Shown here piece by piece: positions 1 to 13,327 of a stretch of DNA of 64,000 bases. The notes under the pieces are model-generated. The model worked only from the letters and a program-made list of their open reading frames with translations, did no database searches and was not told where the DNA came from. The translations under genes were made by a program, and so were the position numbers. The stretch is from Warburgia ugandensis (Eukaryota > Streptophyta > Magnoliopsida > Canellales > Canellaceae). The stretch is from contig CP141136.1 in the NCBI GenBank assembly GCA_035236585.1, positions 31,270,949 to 31,334,948 on the forward strand, read 5' to 3'. Positions within the stretch are counted from its first letter, which is position 1, and the number at the start of each line of letters is the position of its first letter.

Positions 1-2473
1 ACTGGGGTATAAGATGACTCTGCACTTCCCTAAAAGGTGGTTCTTGTATTATTAGAGGTAGGGATATGGTGAGACTTAAACCTTAATTATCTTCTAATGT
101 GTGCCCTATAGTTGGCTGATGCAGAGCAAGTACCTCAATTGACTCTTCTTTATTATGTTATGCCTGCACACATAAGATTTCAGATGGACCTAGATTACTA
201 TCTGGTGTTTGTTCAAATATGGTCTGTAAGTCCCAATTGGGTACATCTTCTACATTGCATAGCTCAAATTGAATTTCAGGCTCTATAGGGGGCTCTACTC
301 GATCTTACTATGGAAAAGTGTCCATTAATGTTGCAATATATAATAAATCATTTACTTCATCAATAGATGTGTCTTCATCAAATTCAAGAAAATGAGCAAG
401 ACACGACTTGAGTAGATTTCAATTGAAGGTTTGCAAGGTATGGTTAAGGACTTTCTGGCTCACTATGATCATATGAAATTTCCATCCTATGATCGGTATC
501 AATGGTCAAGGATGGTGAAAAATGCTAAGGCTCAAAAGGAATAGATGGTAATTCCACCCTACTAACTCTTTCAAGTTTTTCTCACTCTCCTCCCTAATTT
601 GTTTCATTTCCTTAGTAAATTGAATAATGCCATCATACATTTGATCTTATTGAAGTACCATCTGCTCAATCAATTGTTGCATTTAGGTCTCTCCTAATGA
701 CTATTCTAACTTGTATGGCTCAAATTATTGTGGCATTAGGGTACTAGGATATGTTTGATTAGGATGGAACCATGATTGTTCTCCCTGACATCTCTGATTG
801 TCCAAGTAGTGTTAATTAGGGTGGGACCATAATGATTCATCTAAATAATTCTAAGACTATGATTGATCATGATGCCTAGCCCATCCATTATAGTCTCGAT
901 CGTCCATCGCACTATAGTAATTTATTGATAGCTTCTATGAATGAACTAAGTACATCCACTTGCTCCTCATAGTATCCACTATAGGTGCAGCTTGATGGCC
1001 ATGAAGTGGGAGGATAGAGGGAGTTAAAAGAGGAAATAGTCATTATATTGAGGTTGTTGATATGACCTAGTATAATATTATCATACTAAGGTTGTTGATA
1101 TGACTCAGCATTGGAATTATCATACTGGGGTTGTCAATATGCCTCAAAATATTGCTTGGAATCAAAGAACCAATTCATTAGACTTTCCATCCTTTCTTAA
1201 TAGGCCACATACTCAACTTTATATACAACGAAACTAATTGTTGTACATAACATATGAGTTCTTTTCTTTTATTTTTATGTGACTAAGGAAGATCCTGACT
1301 AGATGATGCAACCTAAATGCAACTCCTACATCTAAGTGATGCACAACCAATCCTAATAGCTTGTTAATAAGCTCATTAGATGATCTTCATTAATTTATAG
1401 GCAGTAACTTTTACACCTAAATTTAGACAGCTCCTCCTTTTATCCAAGCTCGACCGTTGCTTACCAGTTAGGTTCTACTCTAAAATGGTTAATAATCATC
1501 ATGTCTAGAGGCATTTAGACCTCAACCAATGTCAATAAAAGGCATGAAAAAATCACTTGGATTTTGGATACCCACTATAACCACAACACTCAAAAGCCAT
1601 TGGTGTGACAATTGATCTAACCCTTCAAAAAGGTTCATACGAGCTCAAAAACCCTTATTACTTGACTTTAAATTACATTCAAGGGATGGGATTGCAAACA
1701 TACAAGGAATTCGATTGATTTACGCAGGTGGGCCTGGGATCTGGTGATTAAATCTAGTCCTTATCTTATAGGATTTCAATGAGGCCCATATTATCATTGT
1801 GATCCATTTCACCTTAAAGATTTTAAATATGCAATGGAATACAATGAAAGCAAACTGATTCATGCCTATATGCTACCTAACAAATGGTCAAGCACCTTAA
1901 CAGATAGGATACTATAACCATGTAGCCTATGCTTTGGTTATAGACAAGCTCATGCTAACCTTTGTTAAATAGGTGCACAATTAATGCAACAATCCTATAT
2001 AAAGATGCAACAAGTAAGATGACTGCCCTAATCTATATGAGTTACACTACCATCCATAATGCAAGATTACACTAAATGCAACTAAACTAGAAAATTAAAA
2101 AGAAAGTGAGGGATACTCATAGTGGCATTTTTTATGAAGATCAAGTGTAAGCTACCATACCTCACACTTGCCCTCTATTATTACAACCCATTTAAAATTG
2201 AATAATAAAGTGCAACTCACTATAAGTTTCACTCAAAACCCTAATTTAAGAAAGCAATAAAACATTAATTTAATGTGATGAAGCTTTAGCCCACAAGATT
2301 GTTGCAGCTTCTTTGCCAATTTCCTCTCATACAAAATTAAACACAATTGGTCAATTTTTTGAGGAAATAGAAAATAAATGAAAAAATGATGCAAAACCCT
2401 AATCTAATGCAACCTAAACCTAGACTAGAGGTAAATAATCTAAATTAAGATCCACTACATAATTCTATTGTGA
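1..2473 (-). mobile_element. Internal region of Athila-like Ty3/gypsy element, gag remnant
   Basis: Read on the minus strand this follows the LTR at 2499-4927 and a PBS-like site, so it should be the 5' internal part of an LTR retrotransposon continuing off the left edge. At about 720-845 the minus strand encodes a broken frame with LWSHPN and SWFHPN, a Trp/His-Pro-Asn pattern seen at the end of Athila/Tat gag proteins. Around 1040-1140 short repeated units recur (a phrase like TATGATAATATTATA next to GTTGTTGATATGAC). Stops occur in every frame, so it is inactive. The lineage follows mainly from the PBS-like site and LTR; the gag reading is weaker. Confidence 0.5.
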
Positions 2474-2496
2474 TTCCCTAGCAAAGCCACTAAAAA
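2474..2496 (-). other. Primer-binding-site-like sequence
   Basis: On the minus strand, directly after the LTR end (…TGCATCA), comes AG, a T run, then AGTGGCTTTGCTAGGGA. This resembles the TTTTTGGCGCCGTTGCCGGGGA signature of the primer binding site of Athila/Tat elements, with several transitions. It fixes the LTR end and the direction of the element (LTR then gag, toward lower coordinates). Confidence 0.6.
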
Positions 2497-2498
2497 CT

Positions 2499-4927
2499 TG
2501 ATGCACATTTTACTTAACTCGCAAGTGCATGAAACTGCTATAGTAAATGCACGTAAGGTCAATCCCATGAGGAATCAAACAGTTTGTGTGGTAAGTGGTG
2601 CTTTACTTAATCTACTTAGCCTGGCCAAAGAGTGAAAGTTATAACCTAAACTAAGAATTAAATCAACATGGAAACATAATATGAATTTTGAAACATGGAA
2701 TATGGACATAAAGGTAAACAAACTAAGGTAGAAACTTTTCTAAAAACACACTTTCTAAAAATAGCACTTCCCTAAAATGAAATTTTCTAAAAATAGAACT
2801 TCCCAAAAATCAATTAAGCAACTTCCTACAACTAAAATAAGATGTAAACAATGAATTAACTATTGCTACACTAAGATTTACCAACTAAACAAAAATCATC
2901 AAAGAGATTTCACCCCTAGTACCATGTGCATGATCCAAGGAATAGTGCGCGGTACATCAAACTAACATGCAATCTAATCGTGGTACTTAACAAAAAACCT
3001 AAAAATATAATTGGGTTCCTAAGGATTCAAGTAAATAATAAGCTATTAGTAACAAAGCATAGATATTGAATAGAAAAAAATTCCAACAACATGGTACTTG
3101 TGAACTCAAATTAAAAAAAAAAAAAAAAAAAGAACTGTTTATGCAAGATAACATTTAGAATTAATGTATTTAAGCTATTGGAATTCAAGAATAAACAATA
3201 ATCCTCAAAGATCTTTATTGATTGAATGTCAAAGTACATCTAAAAATGGTGTGCATGAACATGTATACAAATCTGAAAACTATGCACTCTTCAAGAGCCT
3301 AACACTTGATTCAAGTTAAATCTAAAACACCTTCTAACAATAGTAAACCAAACTCAGCTAACATGCAAGTAGAACCCAAGAGAGTACCAAGAGAATAGAA
3401 ACTGGGAACATGGAACTATTCTAAGGAAAAACAACATCAAACTAGTTCTAAAACTAAGCAAAATGCTCATAAAAGATGAGAGAAACTCAAAAGAATTAAG
3501 CTATTATTTCTCTTATCTTTCATTATGAAAGAAACAATAACTTAGATATTAAGAAAATAATCAAGAAAAACTAAGGATGTGAAAAAAAAGATTCCAAGAA
3601 AAAAATGATGATACGAGAGTAAGATTAATGGGAATCAATGGATCTAAGACACCGAAATCACTTGATCTAAAGATCACTATCACTTAGCTGTCACTACCAC
3701 AAATTAGCAATCCTTAGGAACAAGGATCTAGGGTTGAAATCAAAGGAAAAAATCATGGAGATTAAGGAACAAGGCATGAAGAATAAATCATAGAACCAAG
3801 GAAGATAACAAGGCAATAAAACAAGGAACAAAAGCAAAGCAACAATGAAATAAAACCATCAAAGGACTTACCTAAAATCATAGCAATAACTAGAGGAAGA
3901 CAACTAAAAGGAGACATGGAGAGATGGAGGAAGATGGCTGCTCCAAGGGATGAGAGTGCATTGAAGAAGAAGAGGAGGAGGAGGAGTGGAGATGCCTCCT
4001 TAGCAAGGCGCGTTCTCTCCTTCTCCAAAAGTTAGTTCATGTGGAAGGTTGGCTACTATCTAGAGGAAACCCTAGGGGAAAGGTGAGGTGGCATGGAGAG
4101 ATTGGTTAACCTAGAATAGCTAAGAGGACCACTAAGGTGGGGGCAAGATAGCAAGCAAGGTGGGACAAGGTGGGGAGAGAGTAAAAGGTGGAAATAGATG
4201 GAGAAAACGGAAATAAGGTGGCTCTTCTCATTGTTGCACATGCATGCTTACCCAATTTGATTTTCACTCAAATATCCTCTAATTATGCTCTTAACCCCAC
4301 ATTTTAGCTTAGGGTAATTGAGTGAAATTCTCCTCCAATAGTGGCACTCCATGTAGCTTGGCTTAAGTAGCTTTGAGGCTCATTTGGCTTAGCCTCATGG
4401 CTCACACCCTTAGCTTGTATGCTTGGCTTGCTCCTTAGCTTGTCACCTTCTCTCATGGCTTACATGGCTAAGATAGCTTGCATGACTCTAATGCAAAAGT
4501 GGTGGAAATGCATGGGCCCATTTTAAGCACCTTTAGCTCTTCCAATTTCATCCTTTACATTCCCTAAGATAATTTTGAAACTTGATCACACCTTTGGATC
4601 GTTGAGATTCAAGCCTTAGCTTGCTTAGGTTTCCTAGTTAGACTAGGAAACCTCATGAATGGCTCAAATTCTTATCTCAATCAATCCTGGCCATTGGATT
4701 ACCATCTTTATTACTGCAAAACGTCAAAAACTAATTAAATTATAGAAAAATATAATTATTCACATCCTTTGAATTAGCTTCTAAACTTGCAAAATATTAA
4801 ACTTTTGAATTATTAGGTCAAAAATGCATGTGTTATGAAGTTTGGCCAAAACCCTAAAATAACAATATAAGTTATAACACATGGGCAACTAATTAGATGA
4901 TTTTTATACAAAATTAGAAACTAATCA
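2499..4927 (-). mobile_element. 5' LTR of minus-strand Athila-like element
   Basis: On the minus strand it starts TGATTAGT and ends GTGCATCA (TG...CA), 2429 bp, directly followed by the PBS-like site. It aligns in inverted orientation with the LTR at 7038-9197: both carry an AATTTTGTA stretch near the start, a run rich in AGCTT/CATGG words, and near the end the shared words TCAATCCCATGAGGAATC and AGAAAGTG. A poly(A) run lies at about 3114-3131. The segment is repetitive and noncoding; short open frames at 3762-4241 have no recognisable product. The partner 3' LTR would be outside the window. Confidence 0.7.
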
Positions 4928-5260
4928 CTTAGGAAGGATGCATATAAGTTTGTAAGGAGATATAAGGATTGCATGAAAGCCTGTCATGATAAACATATTT
5001 TACAAAAATCCTTCACACTAGGACAAAAGGTCCTCTTGTATAACTCTAGGTTGCATCTATTTCCTGTGTAAGCTTTGTTCTTAATGAAATTGGACACTAC
5101 ATTGTACATACTCTTTACCCTCATGGGCCTATTGAGATTGAAAAGAATGTGTAGATTTTCAAAGTAAATGGACAATGGTTGAAACCCTATTTGGAGTTGG
5201 TAAACCCTAAAGTAGAGGAGATTTTACTTGAGGAACTAATCTACCATGACCCACCATAGC
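4928..5260 (+). pseudogene. Ty3/gypsy integrase C-terminal remnant (Athila/Tat-like)
   Basis: The plus strand reads LRKDAYKFVRRYKD, then HDKHIL, then LGQKVLLYNSRLHLFP, and after a frame disruption FKVNGQWLKPYLE. These match the order at the C-terminal end of Athila/Tat pol (…AWHDKHI…, QVLLFNSRLRLFPGKL, FKVNGQRLKPY). A stop follows LHLFPV and the frame shifts before FKVNG, so it is dead. It begins exactly where the minus-strand LTR ends at 4927, so the rest of this pol was displaced by, or lost with, that insertion. Confidence 0.8.
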
Positions 5261-7037
5261 ATGTCCCATGACACCTACATCCATTATGAGTCTATCATTC
5301 ATCACTATCTTTTGTCATTGTATCACTATACATCTAGCTAAAGACATTAAACTTAAAGCTCACTAAGAGGCAACCTAGGCTTTTAAAGTCTAATTGTTCT
5401 ACATTACCCATTCAGCATGTAGTCATCCTATATTTCAAAACATTGGGGACAATGTTTAGGGGTGTATAGATATGCATGAGATTTTTGACCTTTTTGCCAA
5501 AAATAAATAAATAAAAAGAGTCTTTCTAGTTTTTAAGGTCAAGTTCCTTTACTATGAGAAGAATCAAATTTTTTGAATTTAGTATTTTTAGTACTTTAAC
5601 TTCTTAATAGACATGTGTATGGTTAATTTTGCATTTTATTTATGTCCTAAAGTATTTTATGAAGTTAAATCTCAGCACACACTTACACATAGTGCATAAG
5701 TCTAGACTAATAGATGGCTATAACTTAGAGACCCTAAGGAAAAATAGTGGAGCCCTATACCTAGTAAGTATTAGAGACTATCATCTTTCTAAGGGTTATA
5801 TAACTCCCTATTTTATTTAATGAGCACTACTTTAAAATGTCATCCTAGTATCTTTATTTTGGTCAAATTGCCAAGAAACACAATAAGAGTATAAACTTTG
5901 TTACCTGAACATTTATTAAATCTTATAGGCTTTATGAAACCTAGAAAATGATATAGGCCATTCTTGTTTTAGCCTAGAGACATAAAGCCGACCCAGTAAT
6001 GTATACTAATATTTAAACCCTTTAAGCCTCTTGATGGACCTTTTCTTTTCAAAGCCTATCTACCATAACCCAGAAACCTAGTAAAATATCTGTTACCTAT
6101 TCTTCAAAAATGAGTAGAGATGGTAGAAAAAGTACAAAAATCTAAAAAGTAAAAAATATCAAAGTACATAGTAAAAGCCTTTCCTTCAAAGAAATACAAA
6201 ATATAAAGAATTATCAAAAAAGAAAAGAAAAGTTGAGAAAAGAAAAAGGGGAAATAGAAAAGATATTCACTTTAGTGCACTCAAAAGAAAAGTTATCCAA
6301 CAATTATTGAAGATCTTTCCTCATATTTGAAACTTTTAATCCTTATACCTTTTCTTTCAAAACCTATCCCAAGCCTATGTATCATCCCATCTAAAGTCCT
6401 GTTGATCTTAAGATGGAAGATACTATTAATGAGGAAATAAATATTATGGAATTAAGGTGAACTACTACTTCTAGTCTTGGTAATGGAATTTGTTCTTAGG
6501 GATTATAGTCCTTTGTATCATATATGGGCATAAGCTTATATGAGCTATTAGAATTGTTTGATTTGGTCACATAATGAGAGATTTTGTTAGATTTTTTTTT
6601 TTCTCTGAGAGCTCCATGTGTGTGTATACCTGTGAGAATTGACGTCAAGACATTATTTCAATGGAGTATATGCATTACCGTTTAAAAGTCCAATCTTATG
6701 TAGCATATACATGCATTGCACTCCAAGATATAACTAAAATAAAATAGCTTTGGTATGTAGGTAACTTGTAAATTTTTTCATTCATCTTTATTAAATTGTT
6801 AAAGCCAATAAAGTGTTAATGAACGAGAATTCCTTACACAAACTAAGGAACTTAACCTTATTGAATTATATGAGTATATTCACTACAAACTCTCATGAGG
6901 CCTAACTCATCCACTAGGAGTAACCTAGGGGTTGAAGGGCTTATTGTATATGCTAAATGCAATTGTGAGTACCTATGAAAACAACAACCATTTTTGTTTC
7001 CATGATTTTTTGCATTTTTGGATCAAGACTTGTAAAA
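5261..7037 (+). mobile_element. Post-pol noncoding region of plus-strand Athila-like element
   Basis: This lies between the pol tail and the 3' LTR. At about 5438-5460 it carries CATTGGGGACAATGT, a phrase commonly found just after pol in Athila/Tat elements. The rest is AT-rich with no intact frame; no env-like product is recognisable. It contains purine-rich tracts (about 6120-6260) but no clear polypurine tract right before 7038. Confidence 0.55.
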
Positions 7038-7723
7038 TGCTAATTGGGGGGTGTAATAATTAATTAATTTTGTACAAAATGTACCCAATTAGTATCTCAT
7101 ATGTCAAAAATTATAAGAATTATCTTTGGGTTTTTCAAAAATTCATGGCATAGGCATTTTTGAGCTAATAATTCAAAAGTTTGATATTTTACAGGTTCAA
7201 GAGCTAATCCAAAGTAAGTATGTGAATTGTCATAATTTTTTAGGATTTAATTAAAGATTTTTATCTTTTGTAGGTATTGAAAGAGTAATTCAATGATCAA
7301 GATCCCTTTAGATGAGAATCAAGGATCCAGATCAACTGAGAGAGCAAGGATCTAAATTTCCAAAGATCTATCAAGTTTTAAGATCATCCTAGGGCAAGCA
7401 AGAAAGCAATTGAATGTATTAAAGATGACTAAAATAAACCCGTACAAAAACACCATGCAATTTCACCACCTTTGAGTGATAATTGTAGCCATGCAAGCTA
7501 CCTTAGATACACAAGCCATGAAGCTAAGGATTCAAGTCACCAAGCAAGAAGCCATTAAAGTGAGCTATTAAGTCATATGAGTCATGCCAAATGGAACCGT
7601 AAGAATTGGAGTTTTCAAGCTCTTATCTTATGAAAAAATTGAGATGTTCAAAGGGATAATTAGCAAGGAAAAGATTGGAGATTATTACATGGGAAGATAT
7701 GCATGCAAGGTGGACCAATGAGA

Positions 7724-7794
<71 letters not shown>

Positions 7795-9197
7795 CCTCCC
7801 AATATACTTACAAGGAGAATCATGCATGTTTCATGCTTGATTTTTCCTTCTAAGAACTACACGTCTCCAACTTTCTAATTTCCTTCTAACCACCTCCCAA
7901 ATCTCCTTTCTAATTCCACTTTCTAATTCCCTAACATCACCCAAGTACCTTACTTCCTATCTTTATCCCACCTTTCCTTCACCCTTAGGACTCTTTTAGA
8001 AAGTGCAAACATTATAAAACCATCTAGGAAGGCATTCCACATAACATAAGAGGGGTGGAGAGGCCTCCTTCCTAAAATGTAGCACCTCCACCTTTAGCAT
8101 TCTCCCCAGGGTTTGTGACGCCTCCCACCTTGGTTCTCCTAGGTGTTTTAACGTCTTCAGCCTGCAACTTTGCCCGCATCCTACAAGTTTCAGCCAGCCT
8201 TCTTTCTCTTTGTTTGTACTCTTTTCCAGTTGGTTCCATTTCTTATTTCCTTTCTGTATTGCTTTGGTTTGCTTCTTAGTTCCATGCACATAGTTCTAAG
8301 TCTTTTCCTCGGTGATTTGCTTAAGTTGTTGCTTAGATCTCTTTGATCTAAGGCTAGTTATCTCTTATAGCAATAGCCAAGATTAGCCTAGTATCATCGT
8401 TGTTCTCTTTTTTTTACTTGTTTGATTGATCCTTGTTAGTTAGTATCTTCCCTTGCTCATCTTTTGGTTTAGTTTCCATCTATATTTCACTACCTTCCTC
8501 TTTGATTCTCTCTTGGATATACAAGCATGCTGTCTTGGATTGTGATCTTTGGATTGTAGAAGATTAAAGCTAGATTTTTAGATTAATTTCATGTCTTGGA
8601 ATGTTGCACATCTTTATGTTTTTAAGTTTCATGTACATGTGCGACTTCATGTATGACTTTCAATTCAATAAAACAATTTGGTTTACGCGCAAGTTCCATG
8701 TATGAATCTAATGTTTCATGCTTAACTTCCATGCACACTTGTTTCCATGCTCATCATGGTAGTTTCATGCATCAATTTCTTCTTAGGTTTCATGTGCACA
8801 CTCCCATTTCTTACACATACTTTTCTTGAATCATATTTGCATGCTTTGATTCATTAGTTTGGTTCATGTTTAGGTTCCTTTAATTGTTACTTAAGTTAGT
8901 TGCATGTTAGATTAGTTTAGTTAGTTCCTAAATTTATTTTTAGAAAGTGTACAAGTTTTAAAAAAATTATTGTTACCAAGTTTCCTTTAGTTCATATATC
9001 TAATTCCATGCATGTTTCCATTTTCGTATTATTTAAATTCCTAGATTAATTAAAAATACAATCTTTCTTGGATAGAATAGGTAATTTAAAAAAGATCCAA
9101 TTGCTTAAAAATCCATGAGATTCCTCATGGGATTGACCTCACTTGTGTACAATTACTACTTTAATTTGTGTACTTGGGAGTAATTTTAAAACATACA
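7038..9197 (+). mobile_element. 3' LTR of plus-strand Athila-like element
   Basis: Starts TGCTAATTGGGG and ends AACATACA, 2160 bp, aligning in opposite orientation with the LTR at 2499-4927. Order on the plus strand (pol tail, post-pol region, this LTR) identifies it as a 3' LTR. It carries a (CT)n array at 7726-7791 and, near the end, TTCCTCATGGGATTGACC, shared inverted with the other copy. No matching 5-bp duplication flanks it, as expected when the 5' partner is missing. Confidence 0.65.
7726..7791. repeat. (CT)33 microsatellite
   Basis: An uninterrupted CT/AG dinucleotide run of about 66 bp inside the 3' LTR at 7038-9197. It creates spurious Leu-Ser or Arg-Glu frames on the two strands that are not genes. 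Confidence 0.97.
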
Positions 9198-9234
9198 CTA
9201 GTGTTGAACAATCAAATATTAATTACACTCAATC

Positions 9235-9511
9235 AATCTCTTATATACAAATGCAGATAAGCCAATGTAGGCCAGTGATTAGGTTGAGGTGCCTCTCCCA
9301 TATGCAGGTCACTAGTTGGAGGTAGTGCATCATATCCCTATAGAGTATGTAGGTCTATTACATGTTGAGGGAGGGTGTCTTGAGGATATGTTTGGCAAGA
9401 ATGTACCTTGAGGGGAGTGTCCCAAGGATATATGTCGAAAGGGTGTGTATATCAAGACCTAGTGAGTGTGGGGGTTACTAGTTTAAAAAAAAAAATCTCT
9501 TATATACAAAT
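9235..9511 (+). mobile_element. tRNA-derived SINE (family B here) with 18-bp target-site duplication
   Basis: Identical 18-bp repeats AATCTCTTATATACAAAT at 9235-9252 and 9494-9511 flank a 241-bp body ending in an A-run. The 5' part holds tRNA-like blocks: GGCCAGTGATTAGG (box A-like) and about 35 bases later GGTCACTAGTTGGAGG (box B-like). A second, diverged copy lies on the minus strand at 34570-34756. The perfect duplication suggests fairly recent insertion. It is not a functional tRNA: there is no cloverleaf acceptor stem. Confidence 0.82.
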
Positions 9512-10966
9512 ATTTGTATATATGTAAGAGATCATTCTTATATTGTTTAAGAGATATTAAAAAAAAAAGATTACTTACCATGTATATATTTTTTGTCAAG
9601 AATAGCATATTGTTGCAATTTTTCATAGAGACTTATTAAGAATAAATGGCTTCTACAATGATATGATTATAATTTTATATTTTTTAGAGAATTATTTATG
9701 ATAAATTTTATCTTTTGGAAGGGCATTTCTATAATTTTTTATTATTCTTAAAAATTACATAGGAGCCCATCTAACAATTTCAAAAGGCCATCTTTGCAAT
9801 TCCATATTTTCTTTTTAAGGACTGATATGAAAATACAAAATAATTACAAGGACCTTTTTGCTGCATGATCCATAAATGTTTATTTTTGATAAATAATCTA
9901 TGTATTTAAGCAAAAAAATTTGGTTATCATGCCATATTAGCTTGCATGGTTAGATTGATATCTATTTTCTTTTTTGAATCATGCCACACGTGTCATGATA
10001 TTATAAACTTTTTATTAGAGGTACAGAAATGACTTGGGAGCAGCCAATGTATCTTAAGTTTTAATATCACAATTGTTACATATAGATGTCTATCTAGAAG
10101 AAGCATGAAATAATCATCATCATGACATCAATTGTGATTATTATGAAAGGTGAGGACTCAGTCCTAGTGGAAAGTTGTCAAATTTCATAAATTAATCAGA
10201 TTGGAGTATAGATTCTTATGATGGAAGGAAAAAATCCCAACTACTAAAAGGTATATAATATTCTCATTCTTAAAGCTTAGAACTAAATTAGATCCTATTA
10301 TAAGGATAAGTAGCCAAACTACTAGTGTGTTATAGCTCCTATCTATAGGAGAGTTATATTGATGCACTTTTTTGCTAAAAGTATTGCTAATGTGGGTTGG
10401 ATACTTAATTTAGATTTATTTATATATATGTTGGGACAAAAGATTGATATATTTCTCCAAGTTGGCATGAATAGTGGGAGTGAAAATCATCAAATAATAA
10501 AATTTGAGGCAATACAAGTTTTTGTACCAACTCAAGAACAAGCACTCCATGATAAGCATGTTTCCATACAACATTCCAGTAGATGTGGAATAGTACACTT
10601 AAGAATGTTCTCATGATTAAGAACATTAGTAATATCATGAAGTTTGTAGTTTATCTACAGTAGTATCATTATGATGTTGCCATTAAGGATCTCAAAAGGC
10701 CACTTTTGTAAACCATAAATAGAGAAAATTTCTAATTGTAGTATTAATTCATGCCGGGGGAGGAAATCCATAGAGAATAAATATGTATGGGATCTCGTTA
10801 AATTGTCTTAAAGAGCCAAGGGTATTGATTATAAATGGTCTATAAGGTAAAAGAGACTCATTTGGTAATTTACAACAATCAAAGTCCAAACTTATACCTA
10901 AGGTATATGCTCAAAAGAATATATTAATTATTAAGATATCTTCTTTCCAATATTAAGGACTCATAT
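9512..10966. other. Unassigned AT-rich sequence, left part
   Basis: No gene or recognisable element. Short frames at 10185-10638 occur on both strands and look like chance. The same unit resumes at 13333 after the solo LTR, since the 5-bp duplication CATAT joins the two sides. It is probably an old unidentified repeat. Confidence 0.4.
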
Positions 10967-13327
10967 TGTGACGACCCGGGTTGTCACATGCATTTTTAAA
11001 TGCAAAACTAATTCCTAAGGCGGGATCGATCCCTATTTTAAAACACTTTTAAAAAACAATGCAATGCAGTGGGAAAATCTTTTATTTTAAATTCATTTTG
11101 AAAGCCCCGAGTGTCATTTGCTTTCGAGATGAATAAAGTAGTTTTGAAAATTATGATAATCATAAGTGTCTTCCCAGGTCTATCCAGTCACAGCTCACAG
11201 CCTAACTGTAATAAGTACAGATATATGTCCAAAAGGTAGAAAGTTTACTGACATTCATACTTGTCCCTTCTTCGTTTACTTGATCTTAGTTCTAACATTT
11301 GTTGATGCTTCTTCTACTCTTGTGTGGAGTTAATCTATAAAAATAATATATTTGGGTGAGTATTCCTCATACCTAGTAGGTGATCTGATACTACTATTTT
11401 GAAAAACACGGCAGGCAACATGCATAATTCAAGGAGCTTTTCATGTAAAACATCAATGATTCCTTTTTCTGTAAACATGCATATTTATGCATAAAACGTA
11501 AGCTTATTGATGCAATTTCAACCATGGATTCCTTTACCAAAATCTAGTATTCAATTATATAATTATGACTCAAATCATAGAGTAGAAATCAATAAATCCA
11601 TGTAAGAAAACCTCGGCAAACACATCATACCAACGAGTCAAATATAATAATCATGAAACTCTTAAAATAGTCATCATTCAAAGCAGATGCTAGCATTACT
11701 ATAAGTATCATGCACATGGTCTTTCGGGGAACACACCAAGACAACTAGTCACGAGTACTCGTCTACGACAATCTCAATGCTATATGCACATCGATAACAC
11801 TGAAATCATAGGGTCACTATGCTCACGATTAACACACAGCTGGAATCGTGTGGCTCCGGTATCTGGAAACCTACCCACTATAGCCTCCACGGTGACTATG
11901 GCTGTCCTCGAAAAGGGTACCGTGAACACTTCCAGTGGTTGTCCCTGTTTACCACACCAGTTGAGGAAGGGACAATGCTATTTTTGGCAGCGATACGATC
12001 CACCCTTTGCTGGTAGAGGCCAGGAGGCCAACCCCGTACATAACAACCTCTCAGCATAGTGCCCACTAGGCTCAATAGCCCAAAAAGCATATATACATAT
12101 ATATATATAAGAATCCAAATCTTGGTCATCATAAATCATGTAATTTATGCAAGGATTTTCAGAACATGCAAACAATGCATAAAATCTGTTCATGCCATTA
12201 GTCCCATTCAAGTCCGTAATTCATGAAGACAATTATACATGCTCGTATAAGAACATCATATCTCAAAAAGCATACTAAATACGGTAATAAAGTCAAGTAA
12301 ATTATTTAGGGTTTGGAATGCATTTGAAAACTTAGTAGTATCAGACTACCTACCTCGACTGTTGTCACTTAGCTTTCACTTAACTCGCATCCCTCTTCAA
12401 TGAGAGTCCTAGCGTACCTTGGTGAAGTCCTGGATATTATTTGGAAATAAGAATCCAAATATTATTCCTATTTTACAGATCAACAGCTAGATCTATACTA
12501 TAGGTTATAAATCTCTAATTTGTGGGTTTCTAATGGTTAATTTATGTAATTTAGGGTTGATTTAGGTATATCGATCTCCTAATATATCAAATGGATTAAT
12601 CTATGAGTTTTAATCATCTTTGATCTTGCCGATCTACGAGATTTTTATAGTTTTTGGGCTATATTAATAGTCCTCTGATCCTAACTTTTATAGTCTCATT
12701 AGGTCCGTGTCGACATTACGAACGCAATGGTTCTTTTGGATCGGCGATCGGAGTTATATAATCTCCTTAATTGCATTTTAGCATCTCAAATCTACGAATG
12801 AACCAGATTCGTCCATATAGAGCCCGCACGTCACAGTGCCCAGGATGCGTGCGGGTCCTGGTCGAACCGAAACTGTGTTTGCACGCTTGTGCACGCCCGA
12901 ACGACGTAGGTGCACGCGCGTCATGGCTCCATACAAGTATAGCAGTGGTGTGCACCACCTGCCCTGAGGAAGAAGACAACGCAGGTGGGGGTGTCGTTAT
13001 CAAAACAACTCCCTGCGTTTTTAGCCCTTTTCATTTTTAAGTTCAAATTACACAAATTCCCCTCATCTTCAAATGCCTATAACTTGGTCATACGAACTCC
13101 GTTTTTAGTGTTCTTTAAGGTGTTGGATTCCATTTTGAGAGTAGAATCTAATGATGTGAACATTTCTCACAAATTATTTGTTCCATATTTTAATTAAAAT
13201 AAAACATCTATCCACCTATTAAGGTGATTTAAGCGTATATTAATTCTCAAAATAAACAAACCAAACACCAGGATTGATCATGGTTGTAAAAGTGATATAA
13301 TAGTATTGACAAATTTGAGTCATTACA
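10967..13327 (-). mobile_element. Solo LTR, Tekay/Del-like family, 5-bp target-site duplication CATAT
   Basis: A 2361-bp unit with termini TGTGACGACC and GTCATTACA, flanked by perfect CATAT at 10962-10966 and 13328-13332. It shares blocks with 41931-45768, for example the phrase AAAACTTAGTAGT followed by ACCTACCTC (12328-12356 and 43488-43516), and inverted with 62165-64000. It has no coding region. The termini, size and duplication fit a solo LTR left by LTR-LTR recombination. Strand is inferred from inverted similarity to the plus-strand copy at 62165. A TA-rich stretch at 12091-12108 is internal. Confidence 0.78.

Noticed and set aside
7623..7878. Open frames over the CT array on both strands
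   Set aside because: Pure Arg-Glu or Leu-Ser translation of a microsatellite.
9235..9511. True tRNA gene in the SINE body
   Set aside because: Box A/B-like blocks only; no acceptor or anticodon stem pairing, and the A-tail and duplication show a SINE.
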